Assembly: GCF_030864355.1 (NCBI RefSeq) | Contig: NC_083398.1 | Span: 1,922,001-1,986,000 of the forward strand | Direction: 5' to 3' | Length of the DNA: 64,000 bases | Origin: Cutaneotrichosporon cavernicola | Taxonomy: Eukaryota; Basidiomycota; Tremellomycetes; Trichosporonales; Trichosporonaceae | Part shown: piece after piece, positions 54,576 through 64,000 of the stretch | Position numbering within the stretch: the stretch's first letter is position 1 | How the letters are laid out: each line of letters starts with the position of its first letter | Position numbers and translations under genes: made by a program | The notes under the pieces: model-generated | Databases searched by the model: none | Told to the model about the DNA's origin: nothing | Seen by the model: only the letters and a program-made list of their open reading frames with translations

Positions 54576-55931
54576 CTAATCGTCGACGAGACACCACTCG
54601 CGCTCCGGCTCGGGCAGCCAGAACGCCCCAATAGTACCCTCGCCCTTCACCTCCTTAGGCCATGTCGCCCCCCGCGTCCGGATCCCACCATTGCCCGCGA
54701 CGCGTGACACGGATCGCGGCCAGCCCTTGATATCCCAGAACTCGACGAGCCGCAGCGAGGGAAGATAGGCGGTAGGCTGGACCCGGTGGCTGGTCCACCA
54801 CCGCGCTGAGATGAGGTGGAACGCGTCTACCGGCCCAGCTCGCGCGCGCCATGCGTCTGCTTCAGAGTTCAGAGTCGCAGCTTCAGCCAGGGCTTCGAAG
54901 AGGACGCGCGTGAGCCATGCGAGGTGCCGATAAACGGGGTATGGGCGGTCTTTGCAGGCTACATCAAAGCCCACGAGGCGGATACGTGGGCCGTCCATGA
55001 ACCGCACGACCGTGCGGGCCAGCTTGAGCATCAAGTGGTGGGGGCAGTCGTCGGCCGTGCAGATCTCGGTGTAGACTTGGGCACGGGCGGCGGGTGGAAT
55101 GTCGTGCGGGATGGTAGAGAGGGCCTCTGGGTCCCGGAAGATGGGACATTGCTGGGGAAGAATGTGCTTGTTGATGTTCTGTGGGGCTATGAGGGTGAGG
55201 CGTGCTCCTGGTGCCATGATGGGAAGGTGGAGTTCAAAGGGCCGGTGGTCGTAGTTCCACATCTCGTGGGGCGCGATGTTTGCTGTGTAGGACTGTACAC
55301 CCCTAATGGTGGTTGTGGAGGGGGGCTGCGCGACCCAGCACACGTTGTGCTCGATGAGATGGAGGGGCTTGAGGTCGTGTACCCCGCAAGGGGTGAGCTC
55401 ATGGGCGGCGACGAGGGTGCCGTGTACGTCGAAGGGGAGGTGGAGTGTGCGGAGGTGGGGGAGGTTGGGGAGGAGCGGGTGGAGGGGCCGGTGGGGTAGG
55501 GGAGGAGCGGGTGGGAAGGGCTGTTTCGAGTAGGAAGCAACGGCGTTGGCGCAGAACGATTCGTGATGGGCTGCCACCTCGAGGATGCGACAGGTCCGCG
55601 TCATCCACGTGCGGCGGAAGAGAGGGCGGCGGCGTGAATTGGGTGTAGCGGGGATGTCGAGGTCGAGGAGGGGATGTTCGGCGCCTATGACGTGGAAATA
55701 TTGGTCAAGTGAGACTGTACGGTACAGGTAGGGTTTGGCTGCAAGGTAGAATGACGAGTTGGTGCTGATGCAGGCTGTGAGGTCGTTATCACGCACAAAG
55801 GACATGATGTGGCCCAGCACCTCGCGGGGGACGTTGTGTGGGCGGGTGTGACCCGTCGAGATGGCGTCGTACGTGAAGGCGAGGGGAAGCTCCATGGCGA
55901 GGTGGGTTTGGGGTAGAGGCTGTGGCTCCAT
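54576..55931 (-). CDS. F-box protein, cluster member 4
   Basis: A single exon of 451 residues starting MEPQPLPQTH; a TATA-like element (CATATAAA on the minus strand, about 55980-55986) lies 50 bases upstream. The F-box is at about residues 33-75 (HNVPREVLGHIMSFVRDNDL, then CISTNSSFYLAAKPYLY). The shared module appears as RRPLFRRTWMTRTCRILEV, PHLRTLHLPFDVHGTL, CGVHDLKPLHLIEHNV and IRLVGFDVACKD. The C-terminus is longer than in its neighbours and Trp/Arg-rich. Confidence 0.8.
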   Translation of the reverse strand: MEPQPLPQTHLAMELPLAFTYDAISTGHTRPHNVPREVLGHIMSFVRDNDLTACISTNSSFYLAAKPYLYRTVSLDQYFHVIGAEHPLLDLDIPATPNSRRRPLFRRTWMTRTCRILEVAAHHESFCANAVASYSKQPFPPAPPLPHRPLHPLLPNLPHLRTLHLPFDVHGTLVAAHELTPCGVHDLKPLHLIEHNVCWVAQPPSTTTIRGVQSYTANIAPHEMWNYDHRPFELHLPIMAPGARLTLIAPQNINKHILPQQCPIFRDPEALSTIPHDIPPAARAQVYTEICTADDCPHHLMLKLARTVVRFMDGPRIRLVGFDVACKDRPYPVYRHLAWLTRVLFEALAEAATLNSEADAWRARAGPVDAFHLISARWWTSHRVQPTAYLPSLRLVEFWDIKGWPRSVSRVAGNGGIRTRGATWPKEVKGEGTIGAFWLPEPEREWCLVDD

Positions 55932-56227
55932 TGTAAGTTGTGGCAGGAGAGTGAAGAAGACCAGACAGCGTAGAACGGTTTATATGCCACTCGATTGACT
56001 GCCTTCACATGCCACTCCGCGATCATTGGTGACTGCCTTCGCCATCCACTCACACAATGCGGCACCCCAGATCTCACATTATGAGGAGCGAGCGTCGCCG
56101 CCGTCAGTCGCCCTTTCCACCGGCCCGTCGACTCCGTCTTAGCCACTTCAGTCATACATACACGCTTATGTTTCGCCTTCCCGAGAGTAAGCATGTGGAT
56201 TCGTCCGACAAGCTTCAAGCCCACAGC

Positions 56228-57283
56228 CTACAACTTTGGGTTCTGGCCAAAACCGGCACGCTTGATCAGGTCGTTCGGCAGAACATGGCTGAGCCAGCAG
56301 TTTTGAGGTACCTCGTGGAGCGAGCAGAACTCGACCTTCCCCATGTCTGCAATCACCTCTCTGGTTGTCGCCTCACGTTCCTCCTCCGCGACACCTAACT
56401 CGTCGACGAAACTGTTGATGTAAGCGGAGCGGTACTTCTTAAGGAGTGGGTACATTAGGTCGGCCGCCGAGACATCCCTGTACGACGGGCCGGTGATGCT
56501 CAAGTACACCTGATTGTCGATGTGGACGCTGGTGGCGCGCTTGTCCATGAACCCGCCTACGACCATGACGGTTCTTCGGCTTGCATAGCCCATCGTACAC
56601 AGAACCAGCAAGTCCTCAAACATCCGAGTCGGGCTCTCGTCTGTGGGTTGGGGGAGGAGCGCGACGAAGGCCTGGGCAGTCTGGTATTTCGGGTCGAACC
56701 ATGGCGAGAAACATGGAATTATAAATGGCTCGTCCAAATCTTCCACGTCGCGAGGGATGGGGGACGCGTTCGAGCTGAATTGCAGCACGAGCGTACGGAG
56801 TCGGAGATGCATGGGCGGGGGCAGAGGATAAGGCTCGTACTCGAATTGGACATCTGTGAGGATAACCACCTGCGGAAGGCGAAAGAAGGCGCACTCGCCG
56901 CCGTCGAAGGGGTGGGAGTGGGGGCGGAACGCACAGCGGACTGTGCGGAGCGCGGGCAGGTCCAAGCGCGCCACGGCTGCTTGACACTGGGCCTCGTTGT
57001 GGGGCTCGATGGTCAAGGTGTGCGTGTGCCTCAGCCACGCGGAGCGGAAGACTGGCCGTCCCGAGGGCCTGTCGATGTCGATGTTGTGATTCTTCGAAGC
57101 CAGTTGGGCAATTGTGCGGGACTTCAACGAATGTACGCGGCATGTGTACGGCTTCACCACGGCGTACCATTCCGAATTGACGCGCAGGAGCGGGAGCACT
57201 TTCTTCTCCGGGATATGGGCGACGATGCAGTCGAGCACCTCCGGCGGGATGCCGTAGGGTAGGAGATGGGGAGGTGCAGTCAT
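56228..57283 (-). CDS. F-box protein, cluster member 5
   Basis: A single exon of 351 residues starting MTAPPHLLPYG. The F-box is at about residues 9-50 (YGIPPEVLDCIVAHIPEKKV, then LLRVNSEWYAVVKPY). The shared module is more diverged: GRPVFRSAWLRHTHTLTIE, PALRTVRCAFRPHSHP, CAFFRLPQVVILTDV. An Asp/Glu/Arg helix lies near the end. A TATA-like element (CATATAAG, minus strand, about 57377-57384) lies about 95 bases upstream. Confidence 0.78.
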   Translation of the reverse strand: MTAPPHLLPYGIPPEVLDCIVAHIPEKKVLPLLRVNSEWYAVVKPYTCRVHSLKSRTIAQLASKNHNIDIDRPSGRPVFRSAWLRHTHTLTIEPHNEAQCQAAVARLDLPALRTVRCAFRPHSHPFDGGECAFFRLPQVVILTDVQFEYEPYPLPPPMHLRLRTLVLQFSSNASPIPRDVEDLDEPFIIPCFSPWFDPKYQTAQAFVALLPQPTDESPTRMFEDLLVLCTMGYASRRTVMVVGGFMDKRATSVHIDNQVYLSITGPSYRDVSAADLMYPLLKKYRSAYINSFVDELGVAEEEREATTREVIADMGKVEFCSLHEVPQNCWLSHVLPNDLIKRAGFGQNPKL

Positions 57284-58169
57284 TGGAGGCAGTGGGCAAG
57301 TAGGGCTGATCGGCTTGCGGAGCGTGAAGGTTTGCAGGCGGAACTGAAGAGGTTAAAAGGGGACGTTGAACCAGTTCTTATATGAAGGATAGAGGGTGGG
57401 GTATGGTGAACACAGCCCTCACGCTCACCAGCACCGCCCGACGCCACCACCACGCTCGGACCACTGGACGCCTCTTCGCACTTACCATACCCTGTTCTCC
57501 CGTCCCAGGATGCCCTCCTTTGACATAGAGCGCCTGGCCTCTTCACGAGAACCGATGTCGAGTCCGTCCGTGAGCCACAGGAGCCGATGTGGATTCCGCC
57601 GAAGTGGGCATTTGGCGATGGTTCCGTGCTGGATCTCAGGGACGCAGCTTTCTTTGATGACTTTGTTGAGATGTCCACCCGCAACACCAACTTCTCAAGG
57701 AGAGGGAAACGCTCACCGACGTTGAGGGACTGCGGGGACAACTGGGTAGCGAGAGAGCTCACCGCTGTGAGTGCCAAAGGACTTCAGCCCCCCTTGATCC
57801 AGCCCGCTTGAAAGCAACCTTGGGGTCCTTGTCCGGCGACAGGATAATGGATAGACAAGGTCCTTCACAGCCAGATGCTCCGGGCTCCGGGTGGCAAGCA
57901 CATTGTGGCACGATAAAGGTGGCATTGGGACGTTGCCGACGGATACGCTCAGCTCGCATGGAGGTTGTGTAGGAAGAGAGTGGTATGCTCTACTCAGGCG
58001 GTAGTTGAGGAGTGAGGAGTGAGGAGTGAGGAGTGAAGAAGAGTTAGTAGCAAGATGATAAGTCATGCGCCGTATCCAAGGAAGGTTGGCGCACTCACAC
58101 ATGCCGGCCTTTCGCACCTGAGTCAGCTCGCCGACAAACTGCCACACTTCCATGCACATGCTCTACGAT
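57284..58169. other. Intergenic with one protein-like fragment
   Basis: 0.9 kb between the last F-box gene and RPN1. Apart from the BTB-like fragment listed separately it holds a GAGGAGT microsatellite near 58009-58030 (GTGAGGAGTGAGGAGTGAGG) and no supported gene. Confidence 0.4.
57554..57766 (+). pseudogene. Possible BTB-domain-like fragment
   Basis: About 70 open codons read DVESVREPQEPMWIPPKWAF, then GDGSVLDLRDAAFFDDFVEM, and end at a GTGAGT donor. The phrase W.PP..FGDG.V.LR recalls the start of fungal BTB/POZ domains, which would need a further exon. No matching exon was found downstream in a compatible phase, so it is either a relic or a misread. Confidence 0.22.
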
Positions 58170-61100
58170 CTACTGGTCCTCTGCGTCGTACCCCTCATTC
58201 TTCCGGATATACACCAGCCCCTCCAGGACACTCGAGTATGGGAAGAACTCGTTGGTGCCCATCTCTGCGCGCTCGGTCGTGCCGACGCGCACAGGCGTCT
58301 GGTGGGTCTGGAAGCCCGAGATGCCCGAGCGCGTGCCGGCAAGGCCGACCGTGTTGATGGCTTGTCCGACGCGCACGGTCACGGGCTTCTCTTGGTCGTT
58401 CTCGTCGACCATGATGAGGAACTGGGGGAACATGGCGAGCGCGATCCAGAAGAGCTGCCAGTGGTGCTTTCCGAGCACGAACTTGCGTGCGTCGGTGAAC
58501 GACACGATCAGCGCCATGAGGCCGGCGACGGCGTTGCGGTTCAGGATCTGGCCGTCGTTGAAGAAGGGGTTGACGCCAATCGTGCCCTTGCCCATGTGGA
58601 CAAAGCCCTGCGCGATGCGCACCATGAACAGGCAATCGGGCTCCTTGCCGTAGTATGTTGCGAGGCCGCGGAGCATCTGCGCCAGGCGCGCGTTGTTCGT
58701 TCCCGCGCCGACGAGGCCCATCGCAAAGATCGCGTTCACCGCCACGTCGAGGTCCGAGTCGTGCGAGTACTTGGACAGGGTGTCAAGAATGGTGAGCTGA
58801 GGGTTCGAGGCTGAGATGAGACCAAGCGCGAGTGGCACGGCCTTGCGGATCACCGGGTCGCCGTACGTCATGAGATGCTGGAACTGGCGCAACGCCATCT
58901 CCGCACCGACGTCCTCGCCCATGGCGATGAGCGCAATACCGATAACCGCCATGGCCTGATGCCTCATATCCTTCTTGACTGGTGGCGTGTCGGGCTCCGA
59001 AGTGTCAGCCTCGGCAGCAGCGATGGCAGCAGCGGCAGGTGTTGGCAATGCCGGTGCTGGCCCGGAGTTCTCCATGTCGACGTCCCCTCCCTCGGTCTCC
59101 TCGATCTCCTCCTCGGCCTCGACCTTGGGCTTCTCCGTCGGCGACTCCGCGCACGTGTGCAGCATGGACTGGATCTTGAGCACGTTGCCAGTGCCGGCAT
59201 ACGCGCACACCTCTACGAGGACCTCAGCGGAGCGCGCGATCGGGTGCTCGATGACCTTGAGGGTCTCGAGGGTCGCGTCCGCGGCGTCCTGGCGGCCGAG
59301 GAAGATGAGGCCGAGCGCGAGGCCAAGGAAGATAGCCCATTCCGAGTCGAGCTGCGAGTCCTCGCGCTCCATCATCGTCTGGAGGATAGTCGACGCAATG
59401 TCGCCGTTCCCCGAGCCGACGAAGGCGAATGCCACGTTGAGCGCGGCGTTGGCAGCAATGTCGATTGGCGTCGACTCCTCCGCAATGTACGGCAAGAACT
59501 TATCGGAAAGTCCCGGCCGCTCCGAGCCTGCGTACGCAATGCCGATGCCGTTCATGGTCGCAATCTTGATGAGCGAGCTCGGGTTGTCGACGTGGTCCTC
59601 CAGCAACGCCCACGCCATGTCGGGGTTGCTCCGCGTGTTGGCGTACAGGACACCAATAGCGAGATAAGCGCCCGCTTTGATGTCCTCCTCGGGCGAGTAC
59701 GTGTACTTGTCGATGTAGTCGATGCCACCGTCGTGGTCCCACAGCAAGCTCATGCCGATACTTGCTGCTCCTGACAGCATGCCGCGGTCCTTTTGCTTGT
59801 ATATGAACGATTGTCCCTCGGGCGCCTTGACGACGAGCTTCTCGTTGCCAAAGCCGGCGTTGACAAAGGCGTTGACAAACACGGAGGCGAGGTTCTCGCG
59901 CGCAGAGGAATAGTGCGCCGTCTCGAGGTGTGTCTTGTAAATGTCCTCGGGCGTCTTGGGCTCCTCGACACCGACCGCCTTGCCGAAGCTGCGGAAGTGC
60001 GCAGAGAGGTCCTGGTTGTGCAAGCAAATGCCGAGTTCGGAGCCGCTGATGTCCTCAGGCACAGGTCCCCACTCGTCGCCTTCGGGGTGCTCGTCCATAT
60101 AGTCGGCGTACGTGACCCAGTGGATGGGAACGCACGCGCGCGCCATAAGGTATGCGAGCTGCTTCTTCATAGTGAGGTTGACGGGCGCCTCGAAGTACTT
60201 GCGGATCAGGCGGCGGTCGTGGAGACGGATCGCCAGAGCCATGGCCTCGGGCAGACGGTCGTGCTTGGAGTAGATGGCAGCGGCGGTGCGGAGGAAGACC
60301 TCGTCGTCTGGGGGAACAAGGAGTGGGACGGCCTGGACCATGTACTGGCACACGCGAGGGTACGTCTTGTCGTCGACCTTGCCCTCTAGGGCGGGGGTGC
60401 ACTCGAGCTCGAGGCAGAGGTCGACGGCGTCGACCTCGGCGTTGTGCTTGAGGAAGAAGTCGACGAGTTCGAGGCCGAGTCCGCGCAGCTGCTCGGCGGT
60501 GTAGTCGCGCTTGTGCTTGACATCCGCCTCGTCGCCGTTGCTCTCGCCGTTCGCCTCGGCTCCCCCCTCAGTGAGGTTGATATACTCCTCGCCCAGTTCG
60601 GCCGCCAGGTGGCGGACGTACTCGTGGCCCCATGTCCCAGGACCCTCCTCGGACCCAGAGATGAGGCGGTAGTAGAGCGTGTCGCGCCGCCCCGTGTCTG
60701 AGTATGTCATGGCAAGGACAGAGAGGATGGACGCGAGCAGTGCACGCTGCTCCTTGAGCTCGGCGGGCCAGCTATCGCGAACCTTGCCCATGTCCTCGTA
60801 GTGTGGTCGCAGGAACTTGAGCGGCTTGGGCACGCTAGTCATAGACGACGTTGAAGTGCGGATGAGGGTGCGCAGCGACTCGAGCGCGGGAAGGTAGAGG
60901 GTAGTATCCGGTTCCTACGCGTCAGAAGTGGCAACGCGAGTGCAACTGGTGCTGCGAGTCTGCCCGTCGTGGAACCTGGCTGATGGCTCAATGACTCACC
61001 TTGAGACGCTCAACAAGCATTTCGAGCTCTGCCTTGAGCTGCAGGTCCTCCTCAGACTGCCGTCAGCGTCGCCATGCAGGTGCACTCACAATATCGGGCA

Positions 61101-61218
61101 CGTCCTTGTCCTCGGGCTCCTTGCCCTTGCTGTGCTTGGGTGTGAGGTCCTCCTTCTTCTCCGGGTCCTTGGAGGGGACCATGATCGTCACCGAGTTGGG
61201 GTCGTTCTGCTCGGCCAT
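58170..61218 (-). CDS. RPN1: 26S proteasome regulatory subunit Rpn1
   Basis: Three exons (61090-61218, 61000-61056, 58170-60914) with introns of 33 and 85 nt give 976 residues. Rpn1 (human PSMD2) is the base subunit that docks ubiquitin receptors and the deubiquitinase Ubp6. Diagnostic pieces include PKPLKFLRPHYEDMGKVRDS, the N-terminal helices SEEDLQLKAELEMLVERLK, and the proteasome/cyclosome repeats (VNAIFAMGLVGAGTNNARLA, GAAMALR-like helices, YLAIGVLYANTRSNPDMAWA). It ends with VLEGLVYIRKNEGYDAEDQ. An acidic insert (EEEIEETEGGDVDMENSGP) precedes the last third. Its presence next to an F-box array is probably coincidence. Confidence 0.95.
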
Positions 61219-62164
61219 GGTGTATGACGCGGTTGGGTGTAAGCCGTCAGGCAGAGGAGGTGGTCAAGAGGCGCGTGGGTTGTGTCGCCTCTGGCCTGAT
61301 GGATTGACAAGAGGTTGTTGTTGACGAGTTGAATCAAGTTGGGTAGCGGGATATCGAATGGATTACCATTGACGACCATTCTGGCATCGATGACGGACGC
61401 GCGTCGCAAGGAACACGTGGAAGTCACGTGGATGGGTATTCGCCGTTTGTGGCACATGCTCTGTGGCAACCCAAATATTATTGGTTCTCACATCAGCCTC
61501 AATCTCGTGGCGTCTGTAAACATGGAGACCCCACCCACCCACAAGCGTGTTCGCGCATGCCCATTGACGCGTAGGAAGTTGAAGTATGCCACGCGGGCCA
61601 CTCTGCGCGATACAGCCGAGCCTGCCGCGCCCTCTCAGCGGGTAAAGCATAGAGGCTGGATGCTGGACACTCATGCGGTGAGTGACCCATGCCCGGTGAA
61701 CGCGCACCGGACGAGCTCCCAGCGGCGACCGGCCGAGCTGAAATTGAATCGGTTGAATTGAGCAGCTGTTGGTGCAGGGAGTCGGGTCGTGGGCGTCTAA
61801 GATCGAGCAATCCCCCTTCTCTGGCGAGAGTTCGCTATCGGGGCGAGGCCCACAGAGTGCGGATAGGTTGTGCGGGCGCCGCGTCCGCGTGCATCCTGAA
61901 GCTGCTCCATTCATCGAGTTCAATTGCTCAAGTTGCGCAGGTTGCCCGTGGATGCGATGCACGTATTGCGTATACTATAGACTACTACGCTGTACATGCA
62001 TTCCTATCTTGATATCAGGCTTTCGCTCCTCACGTCTCCTTGCGTGCCCTGCCCGCCTCATACGGCACTCGCTACATTGTCTTGACGCCGCGACTCGCGG
62101 CGGTTCTCGACCTCGCCCTCGCACCAATCTGGCTGCCCGACTCACTCCGCTCACAGCGGCGTGA
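61219..62164. other. Intergenic, no gene
   Basis: Promoter of RPN1 and 3' flank of the acetyltransferase gene. A plus-strand frame at 61339-61761 lacks coding character. Confidence 0.45.
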
Positions 62165-62623
62165 CTAGACGTCGTGCGAGTACTGCACGAAATCCGTCTT
62201 AGTCCCAACTTTAGTGTAAAGCAACTGAGCGCGGTGGTTAAAGTGCTGCGTGTGCCAATAAACCCTCTTGATCCCCTTGGCCTTTGAATCGGCATAAACA
62301 AACTCCATGAGTTTACGCCCGGTCCCGACGTTCCGCTGCGCCTCGTCACTCCAAAGATCGTGGAGGTATACGACATCCTCGATCGAGCCCGTGTAGATGT
62401 GGGGCAGCCAGGTGACAAAGCCGATGACGTTTGCGCCGTCTTCCTTGTCGGAATCGACGGCCACGGCGCAATATACAGGCGAAGAGGGGTCCAGGAAACG
62501 GCGCCACTGTTCCTCAGTCACGTCGGCGGGGACGGTGCGCTTGTAGAACTGGTTGTAGAGCTCCCACCTGTCGAGGAATTGCTGCTTGTCGGCAGATTGG
62601 GCGAAACGGACGGTGACGGTCAT
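62165..62623 (-). CDS. GNAT-family N-acetyltransferase
   Basis: An intronless gene of 152 residues starting MTVTVRFAQSADKQQF. GNAT motifs are in order: VIGFVTWLPHIYTGSIEDVV (strands 4-5, motif D/A entry), then YLHDLWSDEAQRNVGTGRKL with the acetyl-CoA loop RNVGTG (a Q/RxxGxG/A form), and VYWHTQHFNHRAQLLYTKVG (motif B). Its length and WHTQ...N..A.LLY pattern fit small-molecule or diamine acetyltransferases of the fungal GNAT type. The substrate is unknown. Confidence 0.88.
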   Translation of the reverse strand: MTVTVRFAQSADKQQFLDRWELYNQFYKRTVPADVTEEQWRRFLDPSSPVYCAVAVDSDKEDGANVIGFVTWLPHIYTGSIEDVVYLHDLWSDEAQRNVGTGRKLMEFVYADSKAKGIKRVYWHTQHFNHRAQLLYTKVGTKTDFVQYSHDV

Positions 62624-62990
62624 GGCGGTGGTGGCTGGGTGGGTGCGATGGTGGACTCAAGACGGCGCGATTCAGAGTTAGTCGACTTGTCTCATATATG
62701 ATGTAGTTGTGGATTGCCCACCATTCATTCCGCCAACTTGAAACTTGGCTAAACGGAGATAACCGAATGTTGATCCCCGAGTTTATCCGGTGACACAGTA
62801 TGATCACCATTCCTCGCTTGACCCGTCAACCACAACAAAGTTCGCATCAAGCGAGTCTGACTGAGCACGTACATATGTACCAGTCGACTCCCGCCCGACT
62901 CTGGCCTGACTCAACATGACGATGCACATACATCTACACATTATCTAGGCGAGTGGAGCGATTCCCAGCTCGTTTCGCATGCCTCGCACG
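62624..62990. other. Intergenic
   Basis: Promoter of the acetyltransferase and 3' flank of the xylulokinase gene. It is AT-richer than average. No gene seen. Confidence 0.45.
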
Positions 62991-64000
62991 TCACAGACCC
63001 TTCTCGCCCGCCTTGCCCTCCCTGATCGCGCGCGCTTCAAGCTCGCGCCACCAAGGAATAGCGCGCTTGTACGCCGCCGCAGCCGGCCCAGGGAGAGCAG
63101 CATCGTACTTTCCATTCTCGCCCGGCGCACCTGCAGCACCAGCAGCCTCCACAGGTAGGGTAGAGCGTTCGCGCGCGTGTGCAGCTGCGACAAAGTCGTC
63201 GAATGGTATATTTGCCCGCGTCCTGTCTGATGCCCGTGCCCATCCCCATGCGGCCTTATACGCCACACCGACAGAGCACGCATTCGTCTGGGTCTCGCCC
63301 CACGCCTTCTTCTCAGGATCATACTCGACCGCCTTGGAGACCGGGCAGCCCAGCGCGTCCGCCATGACGTTTAAGAGGGACTTGTTGCGGGCTGCCCCGC
63401 CGGCAGCGTATACGCGTGCGAGTCTGGCCGAGTCATCTTCAGAGAGGATGGCGGCGGAACGGGACGCATAGTTGAGCATCTGACATTGGAGGATTGCCAG
63501 AGCTTCCATCCCCACGTCGGTGAAAGCATCGACCCGCTTCGCCGTCGCCGCATCAACACCCTCGTATTTGTATACTCCGTGGGCTCCAGAAGGCTATTGT
63601 CAGCTTTTGAGGGGACAAGTTGGAAATTGGAGAGCTCACGATAATGGCGGGGAGGAGCCACCAGAACGCCATGCGATTGAGCACTGCGTCCGACTCCTTC
63701 GGGCGGAGACGCTCAACCGCGGCGTTGAAGTCGTCCCACGACGATCCGCTAAAGTACTTGTGGCGCACGTGTTCGCGCGCAAGCGATCCATCTGCTGTCA
63801 GATCTAGTACACCCATCGCTCACTCTTATACACGAGCATGTTGAAGTATCGGAGCGGCTCGGACGTGTCTCTAGCGCTATCCTGAATTGACGGCGGCGCG
63901 ATCATGGCGGGATGAAAGAAGGCGTGGAAGTCGGGGTGGGGGTTATACGCCGCCGTCGAGACGAGGACAACATCACTTGTACCCAGCGAAACCATGCCCT
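62991..64000 (-). CDS. Xylulokinase, C-terminal part (5' end beyond window)
   Basis: Three exons are visible (63834->64000, 63640-63791, 62991-63593) with introns of 42 and 46 nt; the gene continues past the window edge. The first visible residues MVSLGTSDVVLVSTAAYNP are the phosphate-loop motif of FGGY xylulokinases. They are followed by HVRHKYFSGSSWDDFNAAVE and the second domain (VYAAGGAARNKSLLNVMADA, then LGCPVSKAVEY and YKAAWGW). The enzyme phosphorylates D-xylulose with ATP to feed the pentose phosphate pathway. The C-terminus carries an Ala/Gly-rich insert and ends REGKAGEKGL. Confidence 0.9.

Noticed and set aside
47175..61218. Functional link between the F-box array and the proteasome gene RPN1
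   Set aside because: Adjacent location alone is weak evidence; RPN1 is a conserved housekeeping gene and the array is a local expansion.
61339..61761. 140-codon plus-strand frame upstream of RPN1
   Set aside because: No family similarity, unusual composition, and position in the promoter of RPN1.

Overview
The window reads as nuclear DNA of a basidiomycete yeast. Genes are broken by many very short spliceosomal introns whose 3' ends carry a CTNAC-type branch site only about five bases before the AG. The GC content is high, the housekeeping set is fungal (SAM50, TIM9, IES2, ITC1-like, RPN1, eS26), and all four tRNA genes have short introns. A Tremellomycete, perhaps of the Trichosporonales, is my inference from intron style and protein flavour; no marker gene proves it. 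No rRNA gene, transposon or CRISPR array was seen.

Layout. 0.4-14.5 kb is accessory-looking and gene-poor: one four-helix membrane protein, tRNA genes for Cys, Asp, Trp and Lys, two genes of an unrecognised family built from two beta-grasp-like repeats (4447-5317 and 7436-8364) with decayed relatives around them, a small intron-rich gene (12238-12676), and a first F-box-like gene. 15-34 kb is ordinary housekeeping: a Ser/Pro-rich membrane-anchored protein, a class I methyltransferase, SAM50, a PUB-domain protein, a three-KH RNA-binding protein, an ITC1/WAC-DDT chromatin-remodelling subunit, TIM9, IES2 and ribosomal protein eS26, with two F-box genes between them.

34.8-46.9 kb is a compact catabolic cluster: a hydantoinase/oxoprolinase fused to a DUF917 unit, a C2H2 plus fungal-specific transcription factor, an aldo-keto reductase, an isopenicillin-N-synthase-type 2-oxoglutarate/Fe(II) oxygenase and an NCS1 nucleobase/hydantoin-type permease. 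The three promoter stretches that serve these five genes carry 14 exact copies of GTGGGCG/CGCCCAC, three of them in tandem with an 8-base period. This points to a self-contained regulon driven by the resident zinc-finger protein. It is the most interesting observation here.

47.2-57.3 kb is an array of five divergent F-box paralogues interrupted by a second aldo-keto reductase. 58-64 kb returns to housekeeping: RPN1 of the proteasome, a GNAT acetyltransferase and the 3' part of a xylulokinase gene cut by the window edge.

Exon borders were deduced by hand from GT...AG sites, reading frame and family similarity. For the larger genes the exon lengths sum to whole codons, which supports the models, but transcript data were not available.
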